Of a DNA stretch of 64,000 bases, positions 44,229 to 55,749 are shown in pieces. The notes beneath the pieces were generated by a model. The model was not told the origin of the DNA and searched no databases. It saw only the letters and a list, made by a program, of their open reading frames with translations. Each line of letters begins with the position of its first letter. Positions within the stretch are counted from its first letter, which is position 1. Source of the stretch: Dendrolimus kikuchii (Eukaryota; Arthropoda; Insecta; Lepidoptera; Lasiocampidae). A program made the position numbers and the translations under genes. The stretch lies in the NCBI GenBank assembly GCA_019925095.2, contig CM034409.1, positions 4,529,001 through 4,593,000 of the forward strand. Direction: 5' to 3'.

Positions 44229-44755
44229 CACACATACATAATATCACGCCTGTTTCCCATGGGAGTAGGCAGATACTATGGATCTCTACTTGCGACGATC
44301 CTGACAAACAACTTTCGCTTCATCTACTTTCATTAACCTCTTCATACATGCACATTTATTTGAGATGCTTTTTACCCGACCTCTCTTTAACACTTCTGAT
44401 ATTTGATCATGGTGAGTTTGTCTCGGTCTATCGGCAACAACTCTACCATTCACAATACTCTCATACACCTGTTTTGTGATTCTACTTTTAACCATTCTCT
44501 CTTCATGTCCAAACTACCTTAACATTCCTTTTTCAACTCTTGTTATTACATCTCCTTTCAATCCACAACATTCCCTTATCACACTTTTCCTTATCATATA
44601 ATTCAAGCTAACCGCACATATATTTCTCAAAGCTCTCATTTCAACTGCGTTTATCCTACTTTCATGCTTCTTCTGCCATACCCAACGTTCACTGCCATAC
44701 ATCGGGGTTGGTACCAACACCCCTTTATGTCAAATATTGCATTATATATTGCAAA
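44229..44755 (-). mobile_element. RTE-type LINE L (divergent lineage) relic
   Basis: The minus frames read MLVPTPMYGSERWVWQKKHE, RALRNICAVSLNYMIRKSV, then KQVYESIVNGRVVADRPRQT. It is colinear with family R but clearly diverged, with a frame break near 44510. The 3' end retains an ACATACATA tail. Confidence 0.7.
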
Positions 44756-45059
44756 GGGTTCAAATATTCTAAGCATTAGATGTTACATGAGATCCTTACA
44801 ATGTGTAAATAATTAAAATATCATCATGTAATCGGTTCAATATTATATGCTTGGACATTTTACAATAATTTATGACCAGCCATATAAGCAAATAAAACTC
44901 AATACCTTAAGATACAAAAATATCAGCCCAGAAAATATTCATATTGTTACAAGTTGGGCCAAATACAATACCTGTATTTATTACCTGCCGCAGCTTGCAT
45001 GCTGATAATGTTGAAACTGTTCTATGACTATCTTCTTTTGTTTTCTTTGTGTTTAAAAT
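44756..45059. other. AT-rich interval, nothing assignable
   Basis: No repeat or coding region recognised. Confidence 0.3.
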
Positions 45060-45262
45060 TTCGGTGTTTTATGTTTGTCCCGTTTGTTGTTGAAACGCTT
45101 GGAACGTGGGATCCTGAGGCTATGAGCCTCTACAAAAATCTATCGAAACAACTCATTGACTTTTCAGGTGATTACAGTATGGCGGATCAGTATGGCGATC
45201 CAGCGAGGAAACGTAGCTAGCCTTCTGGGCACCTTACTCATAGAAGACGGTGACCTAGGATC
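45060..45262 (+). mobile_element. Family F retroelement relic
   Basis: FVPFVVETLGTWDPEAMSLY then KNLSKQLIDFSGDY, and ARKRS after a frame loss. Same 3' flank (ACTTATAGTCTT(C/G)AG(T/G)GACTAT) as 24040-24075. Confidence 0.55.
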
Positions 45263-45696
45263 AATTACTTACTTATAGTCTTCAGTGACTATTGATAGAA
45301 TACAATGTAACAAAGTATTCTTTTATTATATTACTTTAATTAAATCGTTCATTTCATCGTCATTTTATGAAGATCTTATCTCTCTGTTATTATCTATGTC
45401 TCTGTCTGTCTAAAAGTTGTCAATCCCAATTTCACTATCTTTGGCCAACACATAGATGATACATTATATATAAGGGCCAAAAGGTCGGCGAGCGAAATAA
45501 TACAGATTTCTTCGCTACAAATACTTTCTGACATGATAGAGCCACACTGAAATTATTATCTTGATTACAAATCTTAGGGTCGGCGGCTCTGGTATGTTAA
45601 CACAATCTGACAGATTATCGATGTGAAATGGTTAATCCTGAACTAATCGTATTTCGTGCGATGAGTGCGTTCCTCCTGCCTGATTTCTTTACCTTT
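45263..45696. other. Interval with nothing assignable
   Basis: AT-rich; short frames without domain. Confidence 0.3.
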
Positions 45697-46160
45697 TTTT
45701 GATGTCGCTAGATGAATGCATTTACGCATTCCCTTAAACCTCACGAATATTTGGGGCTCCCGGTGGCCCGTTCTGCATACACCTTCACGGAGGAAAGAGT
45801 TGTGAGATGCCGTCGGTCCGACTACTCACTAAATCTACTAGCAGCTGTCCGCGATCTTGTGACGTGTCACGGAATCTGCCTTAGGCTGCTCGCCATACAC
45901 ATCTCGACGCAACGCCTGATTTCTCTACCTCATCCATTATTTTTTTATGTCGCTGGAGGAATGTCTTTACGCATCCTCTCGGACCTCGGGGAAAGTCTAC
46001 GAAGGGTATGAAGGGTACGAAGGGGTGGGGGCTTCCGGTGACCGAATCTGCACACACCTTTACGATGGAAGGAGTTGTGAGATGACGGCCGCGGACTATC
46101 CAGTAAACAGTATCCAGTAAGGTATCTTAGGCAGTTCGCCGGATATACAACGAAACCCGT
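45697..46160 (+). repeat. Two tandem copies of an unassigned repeat of about 230 bp
   Basis: ATGTCGCTAGATGAATGCAT / ATGTCGCTGGAGGAATGTCT, CACACACCTTTACGATGGAA / CATACACCTTCACGGAGGAA and TTAGGC(T/A)G(C/T)TCGCC occur twice in order. Probably LINE 3' UTR sequence. Confidence 0.6.
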
Positions 46161-46324
46161 CAAATTGGGGTGCCCCTGGGATTAGAGCATCACATGTTTC
46201 TAGGCGTGGTTCACCGAGGAGTTCCCTCGACCACCCTCGAACATTTTGCGTTAAGTGGTCTGTCTGCCCATTTACCAACTTCGCAACAAAAAAATACTAG
46301 AATACAGATGACAGTCGACACAAG

Positions 46325-46622
46325 CTATCGTAGCTTGGTGGTTAGGAAACTCGCGTCCTAAACTCAAAGGACGCAGGTTCAAATTCTGGCCAAAAAGTAT
46401 GCACCACTCGGGCAGTTTTCTGACCTAATGTGCATATTGGTACCATTACCACGTGCTAACGGTGAAGGAAAATATCGTGATGAAACTTGCACATCGAGAT
46501 AACCGATGTGTCAAACCTACCAATCCGGCAACAAGCGTGGCGGATACACTGTCTGTTTCCCTATAAATGTGAAGTCCTAACCCAGCAGTAGGACGTTCAT
46601 TGGCTATTATTATTATTTTATT
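46325..46622 (+). repeat. SINE2, best copy
   Basis: Box A region GCTTGGTGGTTAGGAAACTC, box B GGTTCAAATTC at 46376-46386, the body TCGTGATGAAACTTGCACAT, the 3' end CCCAGCAGTAGGACGTTCAT, and an (ATT)n tail. Confidence 0.8.
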
Positions 46623-46870
46623 ATTTATCCGTGCAGGAATGGACAAAAAATACAATTTCCTGCATTTGGACGGCATCTCGTAAGAGGGGAAAAAAACCCA
46701 CAGCCAGGTGGTATTTGCCCGTCTGGATAGCTACCACCCCTGGTCTAGAGTAATAGAGATATGTATAATAAACGTTGAGTTGTGTTCCGGCATAAGTGGC
46801 CAGGTTTCAGTTTCCGTTTAGAGATCGGCAGCATATTGGTAGCACTTAGGTGTTACAAGTATCCATAATC
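46623..46870 (+). repeat. D-family copy, diverged, in the SINE2 tail
   Basis: TTATCCGTGCAGGAATGGAC to TTAGGTGTTACAAGTATCCAT, with small deletions and no A tail. It starts at the (ATT)n tail of SINE2. Confidence 0.7.
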
Positions 46871-46899
46871 TGTTACGTATATATCGTTAAATCTATTAT

Positions 46900-47108
46900 A
46901 CATACATACATAACTTAACGCCAGTTCCCTTGCGGGGTAGGCACGAACAACAGAGCGCCATTCAGGCTTATTCTTACACACCTCACTTGCTTCTTTGACA
47001 TTCATAGCTCTTGTCATGCACGCTCGTCTGTTCTTAAGGCTTCTGACATCACCTTCTGCTAGTACACGATCAATTTGATCATGTAAGGTGTGTCGTGGCC
47101 TTCCACGA
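46900..47108 (-). mobile_element. Family R fragment
   Basis: Tail ACATACATACATAACTT to GGCCTTCCACGAC. AAATCTATTATA occurs before it (46889) and after it (47138), but the second lies 20 bp out, so the duplication is uncertain. Confidence 0.8.
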
Positions 47109-47211
47109 CTATTAAATATATGCATATATATAAATCTATTATATACATGCTTAATATTAGTGATATATGAATTTAATGTTTTAAATATTTGTAAATTTAT
47201 TTAACCATTTG

Positions 47212-47450
47212 TCACTTTTTTTATTCCAGGAGTTCAGCAGACAGGCAGACGGCCCACTTGATAAAAAACGGTGGACATTTTCAACACCAAAGGTGCTTCA
47301 AATGCGCTGCTACTCTTTTAAGGGAGCCTGGAACCTGGTCACTAAGTCACTAAGCCGGAACACAACTCAAGGTTGTTATGGCGACATACTCTAGACCAGG
47401 GGTGGTAGCCATCCAGTCGGGTAAATGCCCTGCCACCTGGCAAAACTATT
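47212..47450 (-). repeat. D-family copy, 5'-truncated, with short duplication
   Basis: TTTTTTATTCCAGGAGTTCA to CCCTGCCACCTGGC. It has a GTCACTAA duplication near 47338 and lacks the 5' third. Confidence 0.75.
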
Positions 47451-47478
47451 GCCTCAATAATTGTTTATTTATTAATAT

Positions 47479-47762
47479 TCTGTGGTTCGGGCATGTGGAA
47501 AGAATGCATGATGAAAGAATGACTAAATAGATATGCAATGCAAAAGTGGAAGGATGCAGAAGTCGTGGAAGGCCACGACACACCTTCCATGATCAAATTG
47601 ATCGTGTACTAGCAGAAGGTGATGTCAGGAGCCTTAAGAACAGAGGAGCGTGCATGACAAGAGTTATGAATGTCAAAGAAGCAAGTGAGGTGTATAAGAA
47701 TAAGCCTAAATGGCGCTCTGTTGTTCGTGCCTACCCCGCAAGGGAACTAGCGTGAAGTTATG
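47479..47762 (+). mobile_element. Family R fragment with 13-bp target duplication
   Basis: TATTTATTAATAT at 47466-47478 and 47763-47775. The ORF tail is intact to AGGGAACTAGCGTGA. Confidence 0.9.
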
Positions 47763-47775
47763 TATTTATTAATAT

Positions 47776-49109
47776 AATGTATAGTTTGCAGTGATGTCAC
47801 TCTATGTTCAAGCGGAAGACCAGCATTAGTCTAACAGATCAAAATTTTTGCTGAGCTTGGTCCAATTTTTAGGACATATCATTTATTGATACTTTTTGGT
47901 TGTTTTCTCTTTGTAGTTGCTTTATTACTTTAACTATGTTTGTTACATTTGTATATGTTCGTTCAATAATAAACTTGTTTTCTGTCTTCTTCTTCCTTTC
48001 ATAGGCTATGGTACCTAACCGTATTCCGTCAAGTAGTGCAATAAAATGAAAAAATATCACATTCAACCACTACGAGTTTTGTTTTTCCTAATTGATTACT
48101 CTCAAACAACAAATGTTACACTTCTGTTTGTGTTTTATTAGTCCAAAGGCAAACAGCACATCATTCTGGAAAAAACATATTGATTTTTTTACAAGCTTTT
48201 ATTTAATTTGCAATGGATGTACCTATGTATATATGTATGTTCGGGTAGAATCTTACAAGTTAAATTTGACCAACTTCCCGGTTTCCGATTGAGCTGAAAT
48301 TGTGCACGCATATGTGTATCGCGTGACAATGCAATACCATGGAGCTGATCTGATGTTGGAGTCGGAAGGTGGCCATAAGAACTCCTGTATTAAACAAGAT
48401 AGAACCGTCGTGTTTGGGCTCGTTTTACCTGTCTTGGCTAGCACTCTGCTGCTGCATGATATCCAGGATCTCAAAAGCTTGCATTTAAAAACCTTTTTAA
48501 AAAAACTTATTTTAAGTCTAAGTACGATTGTGTTAGTGTGTTAACGTGTAGACAAGTGTGTGTATGTGTGTTTGTTTGCGTGCGGGTTTAGTTTGTGCTG
48601 TGTTTAGTCAAAATACCTATAGAGTCCTTAAAATAGGGGTAAAATAAAACTATATAATAAGTTCCAGAACTAACATTTATTTTCGAAATTTCATTTCTAT
48701 GAGTAAAATCGATTAAAAAGTTATTTCGTAAAACTAAACATCAAACAATCAGTCTTTTTGAAGATAATTTAATTTCGATAATCTAGTATATTAAATTATT
48801 GTGAAGTATTTACATTGAAATTATGACTTAGACATTATTTTGGCATCGATATAAAAGTAAAATGGTAGAGATGACAATTGTCCAGATCTTGTCACAACGA
48901 TACACCGCTCTGACTGGTACCTCAGGTTTGAAATATTTGTTAATAGTGATTCTCTTCTTAAAACGTTTACAGAGGCGCTGATTTACTTGTACTTTCCATT
49001 TCTGCGGTACGGGGCGTTTTCGACCATGTAGTAAAACTACCACTGTTACGACTCGATGTTTATTGGCCCTAGGCGTTTCGTTAATTTTTCAGTTTCAACA
49101 TTTACGAGA
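47776..49109. other. Long interval with one probable repeat
   Basis: 48228-48490 (GGGTAGAATCTTACAAGTTA, GCTGATCTGATGTTGGAGTC, TGGCCATAAGAACTCC) looks like a dispersed lepidopteran repeat from memory, but no second copy is in the window. The rest is AT-rich and unassigned. Confidence 0.35.
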
Positions 49110-49119
49110 CTACAATCAC

Positions 49120-49379
49120 ATACATACATAACTTCACGCCAGTTCCCTTGCGGGGTAGGCACGAACAACAGAGCGCCATTCAGGCTTATTCTTACACACC
49201 TCACTTGCTACTTTGACATTGATAGCTCTTGTCATGCACGCTCGTCTGTTCTTAAGGCTCCTGACATCACCTTCTGCTAGTACACGACCAATTTGATCAT
49301 GGGAGGTATGTCGTGGCCTTCCACGACTTCTGCATCCATCCACTTTTGCATTGTATATCTGTTTAGTCATTCTTTCAGT
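49120..49379 (-). mobile_element. Family R fragment with target duplication
   Basis: CTACAATCAC (49110-49119) and CTACAGTCAC (49380-49389) flank it, one mismatch. C-terminal frame intact. Confidence 0.85.
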
Positions 49380-49389
49380 CTACAGTCAC

Positions 49390-49999
49390 GTGGTATACTT
49401 GTATCAATGAGCACAATGTTAGGCTTATTGGCAACTTATTATTATTATTCCTTCATATCCAATGTAACTGCTACGTATTTTTTGGACACTCATGTCTACA
49501 CTTCAGCGTTTAGAAGAGGATAATGGATCTTTTGTGGTTTTTCAATTCGAAGCACCAATCAAAACATCACTGGCGGTATCGGTTCAATTATATTTATTGC
49601 TACCCTCGATTAAAAATAAAAACAGGGTTACCAACCGTCAAACACGGGTTATTATTTACTGATAAAAGAAAATACGTTTTTAGATGCAAGCTAACACTTG
49701 CTAGGTTTTGAAATTGTACAGCTGCCATTTCTATGAGAATTTTTCGTACACAGCTGAACGGTTTTATAGTGCTATTATATTTAATGTACAAACAACCGAG
49801 CATTTAGCTTTCAGTTCTAAACGTTAGCTACCTGTGGTGAGCTGCTTTGCAGGATTCTGAAACGCAGAAAGAAATCATTATAGTTCGGCAATTCTATGGA
49901 GGCATTTTTGGCTTCTTGATCTTAGTTGTTACGTGAATTATCAATAACGGTACAGTTGTGAATTGGAATCGACGTAGTAAGTGATGTGTAAATTAAAAT
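49390..49999. other. Interval with nothing assignable
   Basis: No repeat or gene recognised. Confidence 0.3.
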
Positions 50000-50354
50000 A
50001 AAACGACCTATTATTTGATTATTTGAAAGATTTGATTTTTGTATGTTTGTAACGAATAAATTCAAAAACTACTGGACCGATTTCAAAAATTCTTTCAGCA
50101 TTAGAATGCTACCCCTGATTAATATTGGCTATATAAAAATTAGGGATCCCTAATAAAACTCCTATAATGTAACCTATCAATGTAAACAAAATACTTGGCG
50201 TTGGATCAGGTTCTACGATTTTGATGAATTTTTTGTGTGTTTGAGTGGGTCCCGGGGTGTTTCAGTTTCACAATTAGATCCGGTAGGTAGCGCTGGAATC
50301 GGGTTCTAGGTTTTTATTTTTTCAAGGCAGGACAGCGTCTGCTGAAACCGCTAG
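50000..50354 (+). mobile_element. Helitron with H1-type 3' end and different 5' half
   Basis: The 3' half (GGGTCCCGGGGTGTTTCAG, CGGTAGGTAGCGCTGGAATC, GACAGCGTCTGCTGAAACCG, CTAG at 50351-50354) is H1. The 5' half (ACTACTGGACCGATTTCAAA, TCTTTCAGCATTAGAATGCT) is of the other type seen at 37.5 and 42.8 kb. Left boundary approximate. Confidence 0.6.
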
Positions 50355-50364
50355 TATAATATAA

Positions 50365-50440
50365 TCGGCAGACAAATACAAGACACACATTGTATAGGTA
50401 TATATCCATGTTAAGTAAGTTACGCTTGTATTATGGGTAA
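50365..50440 (-). repeat. SINE1 3' fragment
   Basis: ATCGGCAGACAAATACAAGA, TAAGTTACGCTTGTATTATG and GGTAATAT are the minus SINE1 3' end. It is cut by the D copy that follows. Confidence 0.6.
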
Positions 50441-50441
50441 T

Positions 50442-50758
50442 ATTTTTTTTTTTATTGCATGAGTTCAGCATACAGGCAGACGGCTCACTTAACGGAAAGC
50501 GGTTACTATCGCCTATGGATATTTGCAACACCAAAAGTGCTACAAATGCGCTGCTGCTCACTTAAGGGACACTGGAACCTAGTCACTAATGCCGGAACAC
50601 AACTCAAAGTTAGATATGACGGCATACTCTAGACCAGGGGTGGCAGCCATCCAGTCGGACTAATACCCTACTACCTGGCTGTGAGTTCTTTTGTCGCTTC
50701 TTAAGACAGGCCACCCGGCCGCAGGTAATCGTATTCTTTCTCCGTTCCTGCACGAATA
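50442..50758 (-). repeat. D-family retroposon, full-length copy
   Basis: T-run/TATTGCATGAGTTCAGCATA to CCGTTCCTGCACGAATAAAA, inserted in SINE1 sequence. Confidence 0.8.
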
Positions 50759-51344
50759 AAATTCAAAAGTTGCCAAAAAATTTGAACACTTGTTTTCACT
50801 TAAATAGATAGTAATAACAGAATTGGACCTCAGTGAGGCCGGCTAGGTCGATGTGATACGACGTACAACAAAATATCGACGTAAAATAGCCTTGAGTTAA
50901 TCATGTTTCATACGATTATAGTTCAGCCATTCTTAGAATGCGTTCCGCCTTCGTGAACATATGGATGGAGAACAATGTAATGACGAACAATTTACGATTA
51001 CACGGCTTGAGAAATTTCTCAATGACGCCAACCCCCCCCCCCCCAACACTTACTTCTAGGAGCACTCTTCAAAGTGGTAGTTCTTGATACACAGTCACTC
51101 TCTTCAGACTCCGAACGCATTTGAAAACTTGTTTCTATAAAATGTACAAAAATACTGGTAAATTATTTTAATCCGACAGTAGACGTTCATTTCTGTCTTT
51201 CAACTTAAACTATTCAACATCATTGAATAATATCGTGTCCATTTAAATTTACTCAATTTGGATGATCTGATCAGTAGATTATTAACTACATCATCTACAT
51301 TAAATTTCGATTCTTTATCTTGCGTCAATTACCTAATCAGAGGA
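50759..51344. other. Interval with a C homopolymer, otherwise unassigned
   Basis: A run of about 14 C near 51030-51044 stands out in AT-rich DNA. No gene. Confidence 0.35.
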
Positions 51345-51668
51345 TTTTTTTTATTTTTTTATTTTATTGCAGGAGTTCAGCAGACAGGCAGACGGCCCAC
51401 TTAATAGAAAGCGGTTACCATCGTCTATGGACATTTGCAACACCATAGGTGCTACAAATGCGCTGCTGCTCTCTTAAGGGTCACTGGAACCTGGTCACTA
51501 ATGCCGGAACACAACTCAAGGTTATTATGGCGACATGCTTTAGACCAGGGGTGGTAGCCATCCAGTCGGGCAAATGCCCTACCACCTAGCTGTGGGTTGT
51601 TTAGTCGCCTCTTACGACAGGCCGCCCGGCCGCAAGAAATTGTATTATTTTTCCGTTCCTGCACGGAT
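51345..51668 (-). repeat. D-family retroposon, full-length copy
   Basis: TTTTATTGCAGGAGTTCAGC to CCGTTCCTGCACGGAT. AGGAT near each border may be a target duplication. Confidence 0.8.
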
Positions 51669-52639
51669 GTTAGGATAAAGTATACTAAGGCTATGGTCTG
51701 TTACGAATGCTTAAAACGGCGTTTAGCATCATTCGACGCTGGACACCGCTTCCAGAGTTGGATTGACATTTTACCGATGGCCACTCTGGAAACTCTATTA
51801 CTTCATTTTCTTTTCTTTCTTTTACGTCATCTAAATACTCGTCGGTTTTTTCTATGCACTTTGTGATTGGACAGATTTGTTTGACGTATTAAGTGACATC
51901 AAAAATGTGACGCCATCCACAACGTATGTCCGCTGCTTCAAATGTTTGAGAGACATCACTACATTGCATTTTAAAAACAAAGCATTCGTCGGTAGCGTAT
52001 ACGTCACACTATACTCTGACTACGGTGTTAATAACAACAAACAACCGTCTAAAATCATCCTCTTTATCAAAAGTACACATGCACTAAATATCATAACTCA
52101 TATTCACTCGCGTGAACTTGGAACCTTTATTTCATCGAAAACATCCTATTTTCATGTATAAAAAGTATCTTATATTCATCTTCATTATTGAAACTATCCA
52201 TATGTATTATATTATGTTTCGCGTAGATACATACTAAGTCGGTTTCTTTCCAAGACATTAAAAGATGATACGATAGTTCTGGTGACCTACTTTTCCCGAT
52301 CTTATCTCTTCTAACTCATACACCCAATCCCATTCTGTCTTTCCCACACTAACGGTTGGCAACGCATTGGCATGACTTAGAGATTCACGTTAGGTTGATC
52401 GGCTACCTATTCGCCCGCTTCCGACGAAAAAAATTAAATGTGTCTTACCACTGTCATATCTGGATTTGCTGTTGCCAGGCATGTGTATCCTATTTGGGAC
52501 CTCTTGATTATCCACATGGCCAAAAGTCCGGAAGCCAATCGCGAATTGTGCGTATGGACTTATCTCGTATAGCTCTGTAAGAGAATAAGGATTTCTTTTT
52601 TAAGTAGTTTTCCAGAAAAGTACCTACTTATATTGCATT
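51669..52639. other. Interval with unrecognised short frames
   Basis: The plus frames at 51597-51866 and 51877-52161 have no domain I recognise. No splice structure is evident. Confidence 0.3.
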
Positions 52640-52998
52640 TTTTTCTATAGGTCTGTCATAAGAGGCGCCACGAGAATCCACAGTTTTGATGACGATTAGG
52701 CACATGACCGTTTGGATGGCTACCATCCCTGGTCTGGAATATGGCGCCATATAAATCTTCAATTGTGTTTTGTTGTTCTTCCGCTCTCTAAAGGGAGACT
52801 GGAAGGTTCCAGGCCAGGTGGCCTCTAATGTCGGAACAGAACTCAATATTGTTACAGCGGCATACTCTATACCAGGGGTGGTGGATATCTAGACGGGAAA
52901 ATGCTTTAACTGGCTGTGGATTATTTTGTCGCCTCTTATAACAGGCCTCCCAACCCCAGGAATTAGAATCCCTTCTCAGTTCCTGCACAGAAATCTCA
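52640..52998. repeat. Inverted pair of diverged D fragments
   Basis: 52650-52775 is plus-oriented D (GTCATAAGAGGCGCC, GGATGGCTACCATCCCTGGT). 52778-52998 is minus-oriented D (CTCTCTAAAGGGAGACTGGA to CAGTTCCTGCACAG). They meet head to head. Confidence 0.65.
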
Positions 52999-53389
52999 AA
53001 CGTAACAAAGAAGAAATAATAAAGATGAATACCATGTTTAGCATCAGCAGTGAGATGCACCGGAGTGCTGTACACGCGATTGTTAATATCGTTCGGTGCG
53101 CTCTGAGGTGTATTCGCCGTCACGTTGCTTCGTTCGGACTTGCATTCGGCTGTCAAAGAGTTCCTGTATTCTGTCAAGTGTTGATGACTGAAAAGATATT
53201 TAGAATATTTAGATATATTCTCTTCCTTTTAGGATTCTGTAATAGCTTTGGCAAAAACAGACTCCTTGTGTTTATGTTTTAGCCATCCATTAGTTTGTAT
53301 TTGTATCCTATCTTCATCCAATCAATGTCTACTTCCTACATATAACATATCCTGGTCTTCCACCATCCTCATTCAGTCCCTGCCGGTGG
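52999..53389. other. Interval with nothing assignable
   Basis: The 118-codon plus frame 52926-53282 begins in D sequence. Its later part has no domain I recognise. Confidence 0.3.
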
Positions 53390-53692
53390 CCTTACGCAGG
53401 TTGTCGATTAACCGGAATAGCGGTCTCCACTCCAGGACACCTTTGCTCCATCGGCAGTTGTTCCTGCGACAGATGTGACTGGCTCGTGACGAATATCTTC
53501 ATTTCTGATTTTACACATGAGAAACACACCCAATGTAGCTATCTCCATAGCCCACTGAGGGACTTTACTGTGGACCTGTCCCACCGTCTGTATCCACGTC
53601 ACGGCACCGTACGTCATAATAAGTGGGACTTTCGTCTTCGAGCATTGCGGAATGGTCAATGAGAAGATACTGTCTTTGTATGTGACGGTCAT
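53390..53692 (-). mobile_element. LINE J relic
   Basis: The minus frame reads MTYGAVTWIQTVGQVHSKVP and AMEIATLGVFLMCKIRNEDI, colinear with the J copy at 20242, then breaks up. Confidence 0.65.
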
Positions 53693-54364
53693 TTTTCACA
53701 GAAACTACTGGGTCTATACTCGGATCAAAGACAAGGTGTGGTCACAGTTCTGTAATAAAACCGCGAAACCAAAAACAGACTGGCCCGTATACATATAAAT
53801 AAGAGTTAGATTTTTTAATTTCGAAATAGTTGAGTCGAAGATTTTCGAGCAAATATTGAAAAATCGATCTCACATGATTTTTCATATCATAAGTAATCAT
53901 ATAGCATAGGTGGTGTGGTCAATGTTAGCTTCCTGAATCGTAAAAATTGTGAACTTAACAGTTATCGTAATATATCGACCAATATAAACAGACCTTCATA
54001 CATGTTATCCTACGTATTTTTCTGATGTTTAAAGCTTTATAAATACAATAATAAAGTTTCATCAAAATATGTTCAGAAGTTTTTACGTGAAAGAGTAGCA
54101 AACATCCATATACACATAAAAAGCATTTACCTATGCCGTTTAACGAGTATATAGACGCAGGTCAGCGAACATATCATGAGAAGTATAGAACTGCATATTA
54201 TGACCAACATGTTTATGTCGAAAAATTCTGAAGGAGGTCCGATTGATTCTGAAAGAATAGAAAAAGAGACATTAATTTATTTAAAAATTAGAATGAACAA
54301 ACATAGTTTGTTTTGGTCCAATCTTGCAAGCTCAACTATGCAGTTTCTAAAATTATTAGAGCCA
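53693..54364. other. Interval with nothing assignable
   Basis: AT-rich, no repeat recognised. 54365-54450 is a weak family G scrap (CACAACATGTTGCGAAGCG). Confidence 0.3.
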
Positions 54365-54674
54365 AGCGTGTTACTGAAATGTCTCTTGCACCACTTCTCT
54401 CTAAGCCACAACATGTTGCGAAGCGATAGTAAATTAGATAAGACTCCCATAAAGTAAATGATAACCATAAACAAAAATTAAGGTTAACTTGACAGTTTCC
54501 AAAAAACAAAAGAAATACAAAAAAGAAAAAGAAAAAAATATACAATAGCAAAAGAAGTAAAGACATTAGTTCATATAAAAACATTAGTGAGAGACAGGTA
54601 TCAAAAAATACTCCCCAATTTCGCAAGTTAATTCGCTTTTTAACTAAATCAAGTGTAAATCAGGCTTTACATAC

Positions 54675-54849
54675 CTCCCAGAACAGTAGTAGTTGCATAA
54701 GTATACAGTGAAGTGGTAATTCCAGCAGAGTTCTCTGCAGTCACCCGTATTTGATACCACTGGGCCGGCACTAGGTCTGCTATCACGAATGAATTAGGCT
54801 GGTTCAGAATCGATGAGCTGTATGGATTCCAAGCCTGTTCCATTTGTGG
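54675..54849 (-). CDS. Dscam-like: Dscam-like receptor, exon encoding the C-terminal half of FnIII-6
   Basis: Flanked by acceptor TCCTTTCAG and donor GTATGT. It encodes about 58 residues, with IADLVPAQWYQIRVTAENSA as the conserved L-x-P-x-x-x-Y-x-x-R-V-x-A-x-N-x-x-G stretch of an FnIII domain, and ends TTTVLGG. Phase 0 at the start follows the previous exon exactly. Phase 1 at the end requires a further exon. In Dscam proteins FnIII-6 is the last extracellular domain before the membrane, so the next exon should encode the transmembrane helix, but none was found in this window. The role (cell-surface recognition and homophilic adhesion in neurons and haemocytes) is family knowledge. The assignment rests on the whole domain order. 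Confidence 0.85.
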
Positions 54850-54984
54850 CTGAAAGGAGTTAAGCTATCACTTTATACTAAGGAGAATCAGATGGGTCTT
54901 TCTAACGATCTTATCTGTTATACTTGGGCTTATTAAAGACCGGGAACTATAAAATAACAGATTACAGCTCAACTAATGATAAGA

Positions 54985-55095
54985 GATGTTACTAATGTGC
55001 TGATCTCTTCAAAGGAGGTACTGGAATCTGGCCATTGATGCTGGAATACAATTCAAGATTTTTATGATGGCATGCTCTATACTCTATCAATCATA
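54985..55095 (-). repeat. D-family fragment in an intron
   Basis: GTGCTGATCTCTTCAAAGGA, AATCTGGCCATTGATGCTGG and GGCATGCTCTATAC are diverged D. Confidence 0.45.
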
Positions 55096-55321
55096 TTCAT
55101 CTCACCTCATTAGCTTATACCCCAATATCATCCCCCTTAACCCAGCTTTCAGGCTGGCAACGTGTTGGCACCGCTCCTGGGGTTGAAAAGGTAAGGGGAA
55201 AAACCATTTTAAATCAGGTAAGCCCTCTGTGTATTTGCCTTCTTCCAGCAATAAAAAATCGTGACATCAAAAAATCTTCAGTAAATTCTACGTTATCTGA
55301 AATCTTCATTTTTATACTCAC

Positions 55322-55482
55322 CAGCCTATTATCAGCTTTTCTCCACATTTTGTTCCCAAACTCTCGGTAATCGACCTCAAACCTCGTGATCTGGCACCCA
55401 TTATCATCCCACCCGCTCAGTTGTATGTAAATATGAGTGGCATTACTCCAGAACCATTCCGTACTCGTCGGTGAAATAGGTA
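55322..55482 (-). CDS. Dscam-like: Dscam-like receptor, exon encoding the N-terminal half of FnIII-6
   Basis: Acceptor GATATTACAG, donor GTGAGT. 161 bases: two bases complete a codon with the previous exon, then 53 codons follow with the end in phase 0. It reads VPISPTSTEWFWSNATHIYI then WDDNGCQITRFEVDYREFG, in which the G-C-x-I-x-x-F-x-V-x-Y-R pattern is the mid-domain signature of the last FnIII in Dscam proteins. The canonical FnIII tryptophan sits at the expected place. Clean 54-residue join with the neighbouring exons on both sides. Confidence 0.87.
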
Positions 55483-55599
55483 CTGTAATATCCGAAAAGA
55501 AACAATCATCATCATTCTAGCATAAGTCAGTAGCATTAAATTACGTCCACTTCAGAGCCTGAGGTTGACCCACAAGAAAATACTGCTAACTTCGGACAA

Positions 55600-55735
55600 T
55601 GACTGAAACCTGGCCACTAATGCTGGATAAATCTCAAAATTCTTATGGCTATATACTCTAGACCGCCATCCAGACGAGCAAATGCCCTACCACAGGTATT
55701 ATGGTTCTTTCCCCAATCCTACACGAGTGGTACTT
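55600..55735 (-). repeat. D-family fragment next to an exon
   Basis: GAAACCTGGCCACTAATGCT to TCCCCAATCCTACACGAG. It ends about 15 bases from the donor of the exon at 55750, so it lies at the very start of the intron. Confidence 0.6.
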
Positions 55736-55749
55736 CAATAAATACGTAC

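Noticed and set aside
54336..54626. Hydrophobic minus-strand frame next to the last FnIII-6 exon, considered as the missing Dscam transmembrane exon
   Set aside because: The hydrophobic run is a translated A-rich tract (F and L only), with no acceptor in phase and no juxtamembrane or stop-transfer basic residues like those of Dscam.
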